Below are positions 50,401-58,347 of a stretch of DNA of 64,000 nt, in pieces (position 1 is the first letter of the stretch; the number at the start of each line of letters is the position of its first letter). Source of the stretch: an uncultured Flavobacteriales bacterium (lineage in GTDB: Bacteria; Bacteroidota; Bacteroidia; Flavobacteriales; Crocinitomicaceae); NCBI GenBank assembly GCA_946482515.1, contig CAMLRS010000010.1:57922-121921 (forward strand), read 5' to 3'. The notes beneath the pieces are model-generated. The model had not been told where the DNA came from and did no database searches. It saw only the letters and a list, made by a program, of their open reading frames with translations. Both the position numbers and the translations under genes were made by a program.

Positions 50401-51019
50401 CATCAGGTTGAAGAGCAATTGATGTGATACCGGAATTTGGTCCGCTTCCGGGGTCAAAAGTCAGATCTAATGAGCCATCACTATTAAGGCGAGCGATATT
50501 TTTGCGTGCAACACCATTATATGAGGTAAATACACCTGCAATGATAATTTTTCCATCTGGTTGTACAATTATTTCCTGAATGGTCCCGCCTATTCCAACA
50601 CCACTCCCCGGATCAAATGTTTCATCTGGCATCCCATCCTCAAACATACGCCCTAAAGCTGGGTAACCACTCTGATAAGTTCCGCCTAACAGGATTTTTC
50701 CATCACCCTGAACTGCCATTGTCAGAATATTCTGCACAATTGTGATAGGATAGGAATACATGTTGTTACCAGCTTGATCAATCCGTATCAGGGAAGTGCC
50801 GTCTTTACAATTATAGTCACTACCAGGTGAGGTACAAAAATAAATAGTGCCATTATCGTGTTGAATTACATCCTTTACCATACCGACAGTTCCATATCCA
50901 CAGTTATGGTGTAGAAAACCTTCGGCATTAAAGTTGGTGTCAATACTCCCAGCCTGCCCAAAAGCAACGGTAACACTCAGAAAAAAAATGGCTAAGAAAA
51001 AGCGCTTAAGATGGTTCAT
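47486..51019 (-). CDS. delta-60 repeat protein with T9SS type A sorting domain
   Basis: A 1177-residue exported protein. Signal peptide (RFFLAIFFLSVTVAFGQ), then about 13 delta-60 repeats of ~55 residues (about 25-760), each like QPDGKILVGGSFTSYNG then RLNSDGSLDLTF, forming a predicted beta-propeller-like array. A PKD/SprB-like segment follows (VNCDTDGFLSLQVNGGTTPY), then a DUF11-like beta module (YTIRFQNTGNSEAINIAVVD). The type A tail LILFPNPTNGNVTIQSEKLN ends in VRVVKQ. ATG at 51019 begins the signal peptide and lies 21 nt after a TATCTTTG box. Composition is markedly AT-richer than neighbouring operons. Ligand unknown. Confidence 0.9.
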   Translation of the reverse strand: MNHLKRFFLAIFFLSVTVAFGQAGSIDTNFNAEGFLHHNCGYGTVGMVKDVIQHDNGTIYFCTSPGSDYNCKDGTSLIRIDQAGNNMYSYPITIVQNILTMAVQGDGKILLGGTYQSGYPALGRMFEDGMPDETFDPGSGVGIGGTIQEIIVQPDGKIIIAGVFTSYNGVARKNIARLNSDGSLDLTFDPGSGPNSGITSIALQPDGKVLVAGNFTTFNGITYNRLVRLDTTGQLDSAFLNGSGYNGIVKKIILQDDGKIVACGNFTFYNNVDSRCVNRINTDGSLDASFNVGTPFSWEYNASSVSLTTDQKIIVTGTFPVFNGEDHPLIVKLNSDGTIDDSFYSTLDATEEYLGASIASDGKIIVFGNFENYRTSNNIARLSPLGELDLTFNARFGTDDDVLTSCTQPDGKILIGGAFTSYNQVKTDKMARLNSDGTIDNNFIPPTIANGNVLTIAIQSDGKILAGGEFTGFSGSSIDHIVRRNADGSADPTFTMTAGFNDIVNKIVVQPDQKILVGGSFTELDGISCVLLTRLNTDGSRDNTFNPIFNNGASVYDILIQEDGKILVAGSFNNVNGQGAFNLVRLNANGTNDPTFISPTPPLPDEIELIRRQSDGKILAVMGYQIVRFNGDGTPDNSFGTIGFNNPVYDICIQADDKIIVGGSFTSEGPNMNHHITRMMPDGSHDLSMHVGYSDWAVYHIAVQPDGKLLVGGGFNEYQDTVVNGVFRMITDAEPPNTLSVSVDSLSDVNCDTDGFLSLQVNGGTTPYSYEWQMIPVQTTADITFDTAGIYMCTVTDALGLTRSISILASAPAAANGFDMKSFMISANDFRPGFPASIALDGFNDGCIPVTGQLKLAIDPLIDFLSADPTPDAISDDTLIWNFTDLTYDSVHVTPQIEFNTPETAAIGDTVHFTLIMTPISGDTDTTNNVKHYAFPVVNGYDPNDKAVYPVGKCDIGYIVPDQLLTYTIRFQNTGNSEAINIAVVDSLDTDLDLNSIHVIGKSHDMWTEVLPGNVLKFHFDNIHLADSTSNESESHGYVIFEAKPMAGLAHNTNISNKVAIYFDYNPAVVTNTVANTIYDAGNFEDYNCAAAGIGENDNLSLILFPNPTNGNVTIQSEKLNGASLTLMDLQGKTILQKSVVNVSETELDLEDLESGIYLLNVQAADKTFTTVRVVKQ

Positions 51020-51040
51020 TTGTTGGTTCGATTTCAGCGG

Positions 51041-51048
51041 CAAAGATA
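51041..51048 (-). promoter_or_regulatory. -7 box (TATCTTTG) of the delta-60 repeat gene
   Basis: Minus-strand TATCTTTG, a perfect TAnnTTTG match identical to the hmgA box. Leader about 15 nt. Confidence 0.5.
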
Positions 51049-51189
51049 GCAGTTTTCAAGTATGTCGTTTTCCTTCCGCTCAACTTAACGTTTTCTAAGA
51101 GAAACCGCCACTTCCCATCGACTAAAAACACCTAATTTAGAACCAGTTTAAATAGCCTTTTCCGCTCTTCAGAAGATGTTAATTTGTAT

Positions 51190-51197
51190 TAAATTCG
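51190..51197 (+). promoter_or_regulatory. -7-like box (TAAATTCG) of the nuo operon
   Basis: One mismatch from TAnnTTTG, 22 nt before the nuoA ATG, the only candidate in the 200-nt region between the divergent delta-60 and nuoA genes. Confidence 0.4.
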
Positions 51198-51219
51198 CAG
51201 GTCTGAAAAAATGTAGACT

Positions 51220-51585
51220 ATGTCTTCAGCAAAAGATTATATTCCAATTCTGATCCAAGCCTTTGTGGCTCTGGGGTTTGTGGTATCGACACTCGTCATC
51301 ACTCACGTTCTTGGACCGCGCCTGAAAGGCAAGAAAAAAGACGCCAGCTGGGAGTGCGGGATCGAAGAAGTGGGGAACGCACGTTTCCCGGTATCCATTC
51401 GCTACTTCATGACAGCCATTCTTTTTGTGCTGTTCGATGTCGAAGTGATCTTCTTCTACCCGTATGCAGTGAATTTCCATGAGCTGAAAGCAGAAGGTCT
51501 GCTGGCAGTGATCATGTTCGTCGGGTTCTTCCTGACCGGATTCTTTTATGTACTCAAGAAAGGTGCGCTCGAATGGGAAAAGTAG
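51220..51585 (+). CDS. nuoA: NADH-quinone oxidoreductase subunit A
   Basis: A 121-residue membrane subunit of respiratory complex I with three spans (about 7-28, 63-85, 90-112). The conserved loop WECGIEEVGNARFPVSIRYF carries the Cys near the quinone site, and FLVFDVE-like ALFVLFDVEVIFFYPYAV follows. First gene of the nuo operon. It overlaps nuoB by 13 nt. Confidence 0.96.
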   Translation: MSSAKDYIPILIQAFVALGFVVSTLVITHVLGPRLKGKKKDASWECGIEEVGNARFPVSIRYFMTAILFVLFDVEVIFFYPYAVNFHELKAEGLLAVIMFVGFFLTGFFYVLKKGALEWEK

Positions 51586-52127
51586 CAGTAGTTAACGAAA
51601 ACGACGCTTTCAACGGCGAAGGTTTCCAGCTCACGATGCTCGATAAGGTCATCGCCGCTGCCCGTATGAATTCTGTATGGCCGCTTCCGTTTGCAACTTC
51701 CTGCTGCGGAATCGAATACATGGCCACCATGGGAAGTAACTACGACCTCGCCCGTTTCGGGATGGAGCGTATGTCCTTCTCGCCGCGCCAGGCCGATCTG
51801 CTGATCGTGGCCGGTACCATTTCCAAAAAACTGGCACCTATCCTCAAGCAGGTTTACGAACAAATGGCTGAGCCAAAATGGGTGCTTTCCGTTGGAGCCT
51901 GCGCTTCTTCGGGCGGTATTTTCGATACCTATTCCGTTTTGCAGGGCATCGACCGCGTGATTCCGGTTGACGTTTACGTGCCGGGCTGTCCGCCGCGACC
52001 AGAACAAATCATCGAAGGCTGTATGAACATCCACCGCCTCGTGAAAAACGAATCGCTGCGTCGTCGCTATTCCGATGAATACAAGCATTTGCTGAAAAAA
52101 TACAATCTGAACCAGGATGAAGAGTGA
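51573..52127 (+). CDS. nuoB: NADH-quinone oxidoreductase subunit B
   Basis: A 184-residue peripheral-arm subunit that holds cluster N2 next to the quinone site. Ligands are the tandem Cys pair in FATSCCGIEYMATMG and cysteines in LSVGACASSGG and VYVPGCPPRPEQ. Normal length. Overlaps nuoA by 13 nt and nuoC by 11 nt, suggesting tight translational coupling. Confidence 0.97.
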   Translation: MGKVAVVNENDAFNGEGFQLTMLDKVIAAARMNSVWPLPFATSCCGIEYMATMGSNYDLARFGMERMSFSPRQADLLIVAGTISKKLAPILKQVYEQMAEPKWVLSVGACASSGGIFDTYSVLQGIDRVIPVDVYVPGCPPRPEQIIEGCMNIHRLVKNESLRRRYSDEYKHLLKKYNLNQDEE

Positions 52128-52626
52128 GGTAAACAGCGAGCTCGTCCTGCTGCGCCTGAGCGAACGCTTTGGCGAGGCCGTGATCGCACACGAAACACCG
52201 TACGGCCTGCTGACGGTCGAAATTGCACCGGCAGCCGTACACGATATCATTCACTGGCTCAAAAACGACGAGGAGCTGGCAGTGAGCTTCCTGACACTGA
52301 TCGGCGCGGTTCATTACCCGGACGATAAAGGTCGCGAGCTCGCAGTGGTGTACCACCTGCACAGCCTGATCCACAACGTGCGCCTCCGCCTGAAAGCCTT
52401 CATTCCGATCGATAACCCGGTGATTCCGTCGATCACGGATATTTATGTAGGCGCCAACTGGCAGGAACGCGAAACCTTCGATTTCTTCGGGGTACAGTTC
52501 CAGGGCCACCCGAACCTGGTGCGCATCCTCAACGAAGATTCCATGGATTACTTCCCGATGCGGAAAGAATACCACCTCGAAGACGGAACACGTGAAGACA
52601 AAGATGATCGCTTCTTCGGAAGGTAA
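52117..52626 (+). CDS. nuoC: NADH-quinone oxidoreductase subunit C
   Basis: A 169-residue peripheral subunit (30 kDa subunit family) with the signature NWQERETFDFFGVQFQGHPN and a C-terminal FPMRKEYHLEDG. Separate from nuoD here, unlike the nuoCD fusion of enterobacteria. It overlaps nuoB and is 11 nt before nuoD. Confidence 0.95.
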   Translation: MKSEVNSELVLLRLSERFGEAVIAHETPYGLLTVEIAPAAVHDIIHWLKNDEELAVSFLTLIGAVHYPDDKGRELAVVYHLHSLIHNVRLRLKAFIPIDNPVIPSITDIYVGANWQERETFDFFGVQFQGHPNLVRILNEDSMDYFPMRKEYHLEDGTREDKDDRFFGR

Positions 52627-52637
52627 TATCCCGCAAC

Positions 52638-53873
52638 ATGAGTGAAAGTAAGAACGCAGCACATTTCAAGCAAAAAGCGAGTCTCTTCTCGAACGAAACG
52701 ATCGATGGCGAAATCGCAACGCTGAACCTCGGGCCAACGCACCCGGCCACGCACGGGATTTTCCAGAACATCCTGACCGTTGATGGTGAAAAGATCCTGG
52801 CTTCCGAGCAAACGGTGGGCTACATCCACCGCGCATTTGAAAAACTGGCCGAGCGCCGTCCGTATAACCAGATCACACCTATTACCGACCGGTTGAACTA
52901 CTGTTCTTCGCCGATCAACAACATAGGCTGGCACATGACCGTTGAAAAGCTCATCGGTGCCGAATTGCCGAAGCGTGTGGAATACATGCGCGTGATCATT
53001 ATGGAGCTGGCGCGTATCGCCGACCACCTCGTGTGTAACTCCGTAATCGGGGTCGACACCGGAGCATTGACAGGATTTACCTATATGTTCCAGCAGCGCG
53101 AGGCCATCTATGAATTGTATGAAGAAGTGTGCGGGGCGCGCCTCACAACGAATATCGGCCGTATCGGCGGATTTGAGCGCGATTTCTCACCGACCTTCCA
53201 TAAAAAACTGCAGGCATTCCTGAAGAACTTCCCGAAAGCTTTCGCGGAATTCGACAACCTGCTTACGCGTAACCGGATCTTCATGGACCGTACCATTGGT
53301 GCAGGACCGATCTCCGGTGATCGTGCGCTGGATTACGGCTTCGTTGGTCCGAACCTGCGTGCAGCGGGCGTGGATTACGACGTTCGCGTGATGGAACCGT
53401 ATTCCTCTTACCAGGATTTCGATTTCATCGTACCGGTAGGAACACATGGTGATACGTATGATCGCTTCCAGGTTCGCCAGGAAGAGATCCGTCAGAGCCT
53501 CGAGATCATCAAACAAGCTTACAACAACCTGCCGGAAGGCAAGTATTTCGCGCCGGATGTGCCGGAATTCTACCTGCCTTCCAAGGAAGATGTCTATACG
53601 AAAATGGAAGCGCTGATCTACCACTTCAAGATCGTGATGGGCGAAACGCCTGTTCCGGTTGGCGAAGTTTACCACAGCGTGGAAGGTGGAAACGGCGAAT
53701 TGGGTTACTACCTGATCAGCGACGGCGGACGCAGTCCTTACCGTTTGCAGTTCCGCAGACCTTGTTTTATTTATTACCAGGCATACCCGGAAATGATCAC
53801 CGGGCAAAACATCTCAGACGCCGTATTGACGCTGAGTAGTTTGAATGTCATTGCCGGAGAATTGGACGCATAA
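52638..53873 (+). CDS. nuoD: NADH-quinone oxidoreductase subunit D
   Basis: A 411-residue 49 kDa-type subunit at the quinone-binding cleft. Motifs are LNLGPTHPATHGIFQNIL, GYIHRAFEKLAERRPYNQITP, DRLNYCSSPINN and a C-terminal PYRLQFRRPCFIYYQ. Some sequences in the family keep the nickel-hydrogenase Cys ligands; they are absent here, as expected for complex I. Three nt before nuoE. Confidence 0.97.
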   Translation: MSESKNAAHFKQKASLFSNETIDGEIATLNLGPTHPATHGIFQNILTVDGEKILASEQTVGYIHRAFEKLAERRPYNQITPITDRLNYCSSPINNIGWHMTVEKLIGAELPKRVEYMRVIIMELARIADHLVCNSVIGVDTGALTGFTYMFQQREAIYELYEEVCGARLTTNIGRIGGFERDFSPTFHKKLQAFLKNFPKAFAEFDNLLTRNRIFMDRTIGAGPISGDRALDYGFVGPNLRAAGVDYDVRVMEPYSSYQDFDFIVPVGTHGDTYDRFQVRQEEIRQSLEIIKQAYNNLPEGKYFAPDVPEFYLPSKEDVYTKMEALIYHFKIVMGETPVPVGEVYHSVEGGNGELGYYLISDGGRSPYRLQFRRPCFIYYQAYPEMITGQNISDAVLTLSSLNVIAGELDA

Positions 53874-53876
53874 GTT

Positions 53877-54425
53877 ATGAGTACAGCCGTATCAAACGAG
53901 AACCTGTCTGCCGAGGCAGGACCGCAATTCAGCCCGGAACGCATGGCTGAGGTGCAGCGCATCATTGCCCAGTTTCCGGAAGGGAAGCACAAAAGTGCAC
54001 TCATCCGCATCCTGCACATGGCCGAAGAAGATTTCGGCGGATGGCTGAGCGTGCCAACCATGAACTACGTTGCGGAAATCCTGAATATCCAGCCGATCGA
54101 AGTCTACGAAGTAGCTACTTTCTATACGATGTTCAACGTCGACAAGCCGGGGAAAGTCGTACTGGAAGTTTGCCGTACCGGACCTTGCATGCTGGTGGGC
54201 AGCGATCAGATCATCGATCACCTGAAGCAAAAGCTGGGTGTTGAAGTGGGCGGAACGTCCGCAGACGGGATGTTTACGCTGAAAACAGCCGAATGTCTTG
54301 GAGCCTGTGGCTACGGACCGATGCTGCAATGCGGCAAGCATTTCCACGAGCACCTGACCAACGACAAAGTAGACGAGCTGCTCGAAACCCTTCGAAAAGA
54401 ACATTCAACTTCACCGAACGCGTAA
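53877..54425 (+). CDS. nuoE: NADH-quinone oxidoreductase subunit E
   Basis: A 182-residue 24 kDa-type subunit with the [2Fe-2S] cluster N1a. Ligands lie in VCRTGPCMLVG and ECLGACGYGPMLQCGKH. The N-terminus (SNENLSAEAGPQFSPERM) is encoded partly by a CCTGTCTGCCGAGGCAGG hairpin repeat, inserted in frame before the conserved domain. The stop overlaps the nuoF start (TAATG). Confidence 0.96.
   Translation: MSTAVSNENLSAEAGPQFSPERMAEVQRIIAQFPEGKHKSALIRILHMAEEDFGGWLSVPTMNYVAEILNIQPIEVYEVATFYTMFNVDKPGKVVLEVCRTGPCMLVGSDQIIDHLKQKLGVEVGGTSADGMFTLKTAECLGACGYGPMLQCGKHFHEHLTNDKVDELLETLRKEHSTSPNA
53903..53920. repeat. CCTGTCTGCCGAGGCAGG repeat inside nuoE
   Basis: Palindrome of the same family as 23135-23155 and 33443-33464. 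Here it lies within the coding sequence of the poorly conserved nuoE N-terminus and keeps the frame. Confidence 0.7.
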
Positions 54426-55768
54426 TGGGAAGAAAGATCTTGTTGGAACACGTTGATGTTCCTGGAATCGAAACATACGAAGTGTACCGCCAGAAAGGTG
54501 GATACCGCTCAGTGGAAAAGGCATTGAAGACCATGTCGCCGCAAAACGTGGTAGAGGAAGTTCAGGCTTCCGGACTACGCGGTCGTGGTGGTGCCGGCTT
54601 CCCGACAGGAATGAAATGGTCGTTCCTGGCCAAGCCTGAGGGCGTTCCGCGCTACCTGCTCTGCAATGCAGACGAAAGTGAGCCGGGAACCTTCAAGGAC
54701 CGTTACCTGATGGAAAAAATCCCGCATTTGCTGGTAGAAGGAATGATCACGTCGAGCTACGCGCTGGGCTGCAACAAATCCTTCATCTACATCCGCGGTG
54801 AATATATGTGGGTCCTCGAGATCCTCGAAAAAGCCATTGCTGAAGCTTATGCAAACGGCTGGCTTGGAAAAAATATCCTCGGCTCAGGCTTCGACCTCGA
54901 CCTGCACGTAGCGCCGGGAGGTGGTGCCTATATCTGCGGGGAAGAAACAGCTCTGATCGAATCACTGGAAGGCAAGCGCGGAAACCCGCGTATCAAGCCG
55001 CCATTCCCGGCCGTTAAAGGTCTGTGGGGCTGCCCGACAGTAGTCAACAACGTTGAAACAATCGCTGCAGTCGTTCCGATCGTGAACGATGGAGGTGCAG
55101 AATATGCGAAAATCGGTATCGGGAAAAGTACCGGTACGAAGCTCATTTCTGCTTGCGGAAACCTGGCGCGTCCGGGCGTTTACGAGATCGATCTCGGCGT
55201 TTCGGTCGAAGAATTTATCTACGGTGATGAGTGGTGCCGCGGTATCGCTAACGGCAAGAAGCTGAAAGCATGCGTACCGGGTGGTTCCTCCGTTCCGATC
55301 CTACCGGCCAACCTGATCTGCAAGACAGCGGAAGGCAACGATCGTCTGATGACTTACGAAAGCCTCGCTGACGGTGGTTTCGCTACCGGTTCCATGCTCG
55401 GTTCAGGTGGTTTCATCATTTTCGATGAAGACCAGTGCATCGTGCGCAATACCTGGAACTTTGCCCGTTTCTATGCTCACGAATCCTGCGGACAATGCTC
55501 GCCATGCCGCGAAGGAACAGGCTGGATGGAAAAAGTACTCCACCGTCTCGAAACCGGTCGCGGACAGATGCACGACATCGACCTGCTGGCCGAGATCAAC
55601 AAGAAAATTGAAGGAAATACGATCTGTCCGCTCGGTGATGCTGCTGCATGGCCGGTAGCTGCGGCGATCCGTCATTTCCGCGAAGAATTTGAATGGCACG
55701 TGACACACCCGCAGGAAGCGACGACCCGCAATTTCGGGATTGCCTCCTCACACATGCCTTTAGTATAG
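54425..55768 (+). CDS. nuoF: NADH-quinone oxidoreductase subunit F
   Basis: A 447-residue 51 kDa-type subunit that binds FMN and NADH and carries cluster N3. The glycine-rich NADH/FMN site is GLRGRGGAGFPTGMKW and GGGAYICGEETALIES; the [4Fe-4S] ligands are in ESCGQCSPCREGT with a fourth Cys in NTICPLGDAAA. The start is the ATG overlapping the nuoE stop (MGRKILLEHVDV); in-frame codons farther upstream would lie within nuoE. Confidence 0.97.
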   Translation: MGRKILLEHVDVPGIETYEVYRQKGGYRSVEKALKTMSPQNVVEEVQASGLRGRGGAGFPTGMKWSFLAKPEGVPRYLLCNADESEPGTFKDRYLMEKIPHLLVEGMITSSYALGCNKSFIYIRGEYMWVLEILEKAIAEAYANGWLGKNILGSGFDLDLHVAPGGGAYICGEETALIESLEGKRGNPRIKPPFPAVKGLWGCPTVVNNVETIAAVVPIVNDGGAEYAKIGIGKSTGTKLISACGNLARPGVYEIDLGVSVEEFIYGDEWCRGIANGKKLKACVPGGSSVPILPANLICKTAEGNDRLMTYESLADGGFATGSMLGSGGFIIFDEDQCIVRNTWNFARFYAHESCGQCSPCREGTGWMEKVLHRLETGRGQMHDIDLLAEINKKIEGNTICPLGDAAAWPVAAAIRHFREEFEWHVTHPQEATTRNFGIASSHMPLV

Positions 55769-55783
55769 ATTAAACCATCGGTT

Positions 55784-56758
55784 ATGGTAAAAGTTATCGT
55801 TGACGATATAGAAGTTGAAGTAGAACCGGGGACAACCATCCTCAATGCCGCTCGCAAGATCGGTGGCGATGTGGTGCCGCCTGCGATGTGCTACTACAGC
55901 AAGCTCGAGGGAAGCGGCGGAAAATGCCGTACCTGCCTCGTAGAAGTGACGCAGGGTTCTGCAAACGACCCGCGCCCGATGCCGAAGCTGGTGGCTTCCT
56001 GCTCCACACCTGTCATGGACGGAATGGTGGTGAAGAACAAAACCAGCGAACGTGTAAAAGACGGCCGTGGTGCTGTAACGGAATTCCTCCTGATCAACCA
56101 CCCGCTCGATTGCCCGATCTGCGACCAGGCCGGCGAATGCCACCTGCAGGATCTCGGTTTTGAGCACGGAAATGCCGGAACGCGTTACGAAGAAAAGCGT
56201 CGTACTTACGATCCGATCGATATCGGCAACAGGATCAAGCTCCACATGAATCGCTGTATTCTTTGCTACCGCTGCGTTTATGTTGCAAATCAGCTCACGG
56301 ATAAGCGTGTGCACGGTATACTGCACCGCGGTGACCATGCCGAGATCAGCACGTATATCGAGAACGCGATCGAGAACGATTTCTCCGGAAACATGATCGA
56401 TGTGTGCCCGGTAGGAGCGCTGACCGATAAAACATTCCGTTTCAAGAGCCGTGTATGGTTCCTCAAGCCGATGAACGCTTCATGCAGCTGTGGCAAATGT
56501 GCCGGAAAAGCCGTTGTGTGGATGTTCGGAAACGAGATCATGCGCGTAACTGGTCGCAAAGACCAGTACGGCGAAGTAGAAGATGTAGACGGCAAACCAG
56601 GCTGGATCTGCAACGACTGCCGCTTCGAGAAAAAAGATGTCAATCAGTGGACGATTGAAGGACCGCGCGTCATCAACCGCCATTCTGTTATTTCACAGGG
56701 TCACTACCTGAAAGACCCGCAACACGGCCAAAAAAAGATCGTCAATGGAAACAGCTGA
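55784..56758 (+). CDS. nuoG: short NADH-quinone oxidoreductase subunit G (iron-sulfur part only)
   Basis: A 324-residue protein with the N-terminal cluster modules of NuoG. There is a [2Fe-2S] ferredoxin-like domain (MCYYSKLEGSGGKCRTCLVEV), then the His-Cys3 region (DCPICDQAGECHLQDLGFEHG), CILCYRCVYV and IDVCPVGALTDK. A further CSCGKCAGK and WICNDCRF cluster follows. The large molybdopterin-type domain of E. coli NuoG (~900 residues) is missing. The frame ends cleanly and overlaps nuoH by 14 nt, so this is a natural short form, as in other Flavobacteriia, not a broken gene. Confidence 0.92.
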   Translation: MVKVIVDDIEVEVEPGTTILNAARKIGGDVVPPAMCYYSKLEGSGGKCRTCLVEVTQGSANDPRPMPKLVASCSTPVMDGMVVKNKTSERVKDGRGAVTEFLLINHPLDCPICDQAGECHLQDLGFEHGNAGTRYEEKRRTYDPIDIGNRIKLHMNRCILCYRCVYVANQLTDKRVHGILHRGDHAEISTYIENAIENDFSGNMIDVCPVGALTDKTFRFKSRVWFLKPMNASCSCGKCAGKAVVWMFGNEIMRVTGRKDQYGEVEDVDGKPGWICNDCRFEKKDVNQWTIEGPRVINRHSVISQGHYLKDPQHGQKKIVNGNS

Positions 56759-57773
56759 GATCATTGAAAAACTCATCCTGGTTGTCGCGCTGTTTGCCGT
56801 GACCCTTGGAATTGCTGCGTACCTTACGCTGGCAGAACGTAAAGTGGCTTCCTGGCTGCAGGATCGTGTAGGTCCGAACAGGGCGGGGCCGCTGGGCTTG
56901 CTTCAGCCATTGGCCGATGGAGGAAAGTTCTTCTTTAAGGAAGATTTCATTCCAGCAAACGCCGACAAATGGCTCTTCATCATCGGACCTGGAATCGCGA
57001 TGTTTACGGCGTTGATCACCGGTGCGGTGATTCCGTGGGGACCAGATTTCGAAGCTTTCGGCAGAACGATTTCGCTCCAGGTAGCGCATGTGAATGTGGG
57101 TATTCTGTTCATCATGGGAATCGTTTCCATCGGTGTTTACGGAATCATGATCGGTGGCTGGGCTTCCAACAACAAATTCTCGCTTTTCGGAGCCATCCGT
57201 GCATCCTCCCAGATGATCTCTTACGAGCTCGCGATGGGGGTTTCGGTGATTACCATCGTAATGCTGTCGGGAAGCCTCGACCTTTCTGTGATCGTAAAAC
57301 AACAGCACGGCGGCAACTGGAATATCTGGTACCAGCCGGTTTGCTTCCTGGTGTTCTTCATTTGTGCACTGGCCGAGTGTAACCGCGCACCGTTCGACCT
57401 TCCGGAATGTGAAAGCGAGCTCATCGGTGGTTACCACACAGAATACGGTTCCATGAAGCTTGGTTTCTACCTGTTTGCGGAATACACCAACATGTTCATT
57501 TCCTGTGCAGTGATTTCGGCACTCTTCCTCGGCGGTTACAACTTCCCGGGAATGGATGCCTTCTCAGGAGCAACGCTGGCCATCCTTGGAACGCTGGTGT
57601 TCTTTGCGAAAATTTTCTTCCTGATCTTTGTTTTCATGTGGATCCGCTGGACATTGCCGCGCTTCCGTTACGATCAGCTCATGCATTTGGGATGGAAGAG
57701 CCTGATTCCTATCGCGCTGATCAACATGCTGATCACCGGGGTAGTGGTGGCGCTTTACAACGACTGGTTCTAA
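56745..57773 (+). CDS. nuoH: NADH-quinone oxidoreductase subunit H
   Basis: A 342-residue membrane subunit with eight or nine spans at the junction of the two arms. Signatures are YLTLAERKVASWLQDRVGPN, GPLGLLQPLADGGKFFFKED and the acidic loop ECNRAPFDLPECESELIGGY. Normal length, start overlapping nuoG. Confidence 0.97.
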   Translation: METAEIIEKLILVVALFAVTLGIAAYLTLAERKVASWLQDRVGPNRAGPLGLLQPLADGGKFFFKEDFIPANADKWLFIIGPGIAMFTALITGAVIPWGPDFEAFGRTISLQVAHVNVGILFIMGIVSIGVYGIMIGGWASNNKFSLFGAIRASSQMISYELAMGVSVITIVMLSGSLDLSVIVKQQHGGNWNIWYQPVCFLVFFICALAECNRAPFDLPECESELIGGYHTEYGSMKLGFYLFAEYTNMFISCAVISALFLGGYNFPGMDAFSGATLAILGTLVFFAKIFFLIFVFMWIRWTLPRFRYDQLMHLGWKSLIPIALINMLITGVVVALYNDWF

Positions 57774-57801
57774 CAAAACGATATTTAACCTTTCAAGAGG
57801 T

Positions 57802-58347
57802 ATGCAACAATTAACGAATCGAAGTAAAGTAGTATCGGACAAGAAGATGACCTTCATGGAGAAGCTCTACTTGCCGGCTATTTTAAGCGGGATGTGGATT
57901 ACCATCAAGCACTTGTTCCGCAAAAACAACACGATCAAGTACCCGGAGCAACAGCGCGAATTCGCACCTGTTTACCGCGGAATGCACGTGCTCAAGCGCG
58001 ATGAAGAAGGTCGTGAGAACTGTACGGCCTGCGGTTTGTGCGCCGTAGCTTGTCCGGCGGAAGCCATTACAATGGTAGCCGATGAGCGCAAAAAAGGCGA
58101 AGAACACCTTTACCGCGAGGAAAAGTATGCTTCGACCTACGAGATCAACATGCTGCGCTGCATTTTCTGCGGTTTGTGCGAGGAAGCCTGCCCGAAAGAG
58201 GCTATTTTCCTGACCGATCGTATCGTTCCGACGTATTTCGAGCGCGGAAACTTCATTTACGGAAAAGACAAGCTGGTGGAATCGGTAGACAACCGCATCG
58301 ATATCAGCAAACGACAATTAACCGGTAAACGACCTGCGAACTCATGA
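57802..58347 (+). CDS. nuoI: NADH-quinone oxidoreductase subunit I
   Basis: A 181-residue subunit with two ferredoxin-type [4Fe-4S] motifs: CTACGLCAVACPAEAI and CIFCGLCEEACPKEAI (clusters N6a and N6b). The N-terminal ~40 residues are slightly extended with an amphipathic membrane-associating helix. It overlaps nuoJ by 4 nt. Confidence 0.96.
   Translation: MQQLTNRSKVVSDKKMTFMEKLYLPAILSGMWITIKHLFRKNNTIKYPEQQREFAPVYRGMHVLKRDEEGRENCTACGLCAVACPAEAITMVADERKKGEEHLYREEKYASTYEINMLRCIFCGLCEEACPKEAIFLTDRIVPTYFERGNFIYGKDKLVESVDNRIDISKRQLTGKRPANS

Noticed and set aside
55784..56758. nuoG as a truncated pseudogene
   Set aside because: The frame is intact, overlaps nuoH in the operon, and the short form is normal in Flavobacteriia.
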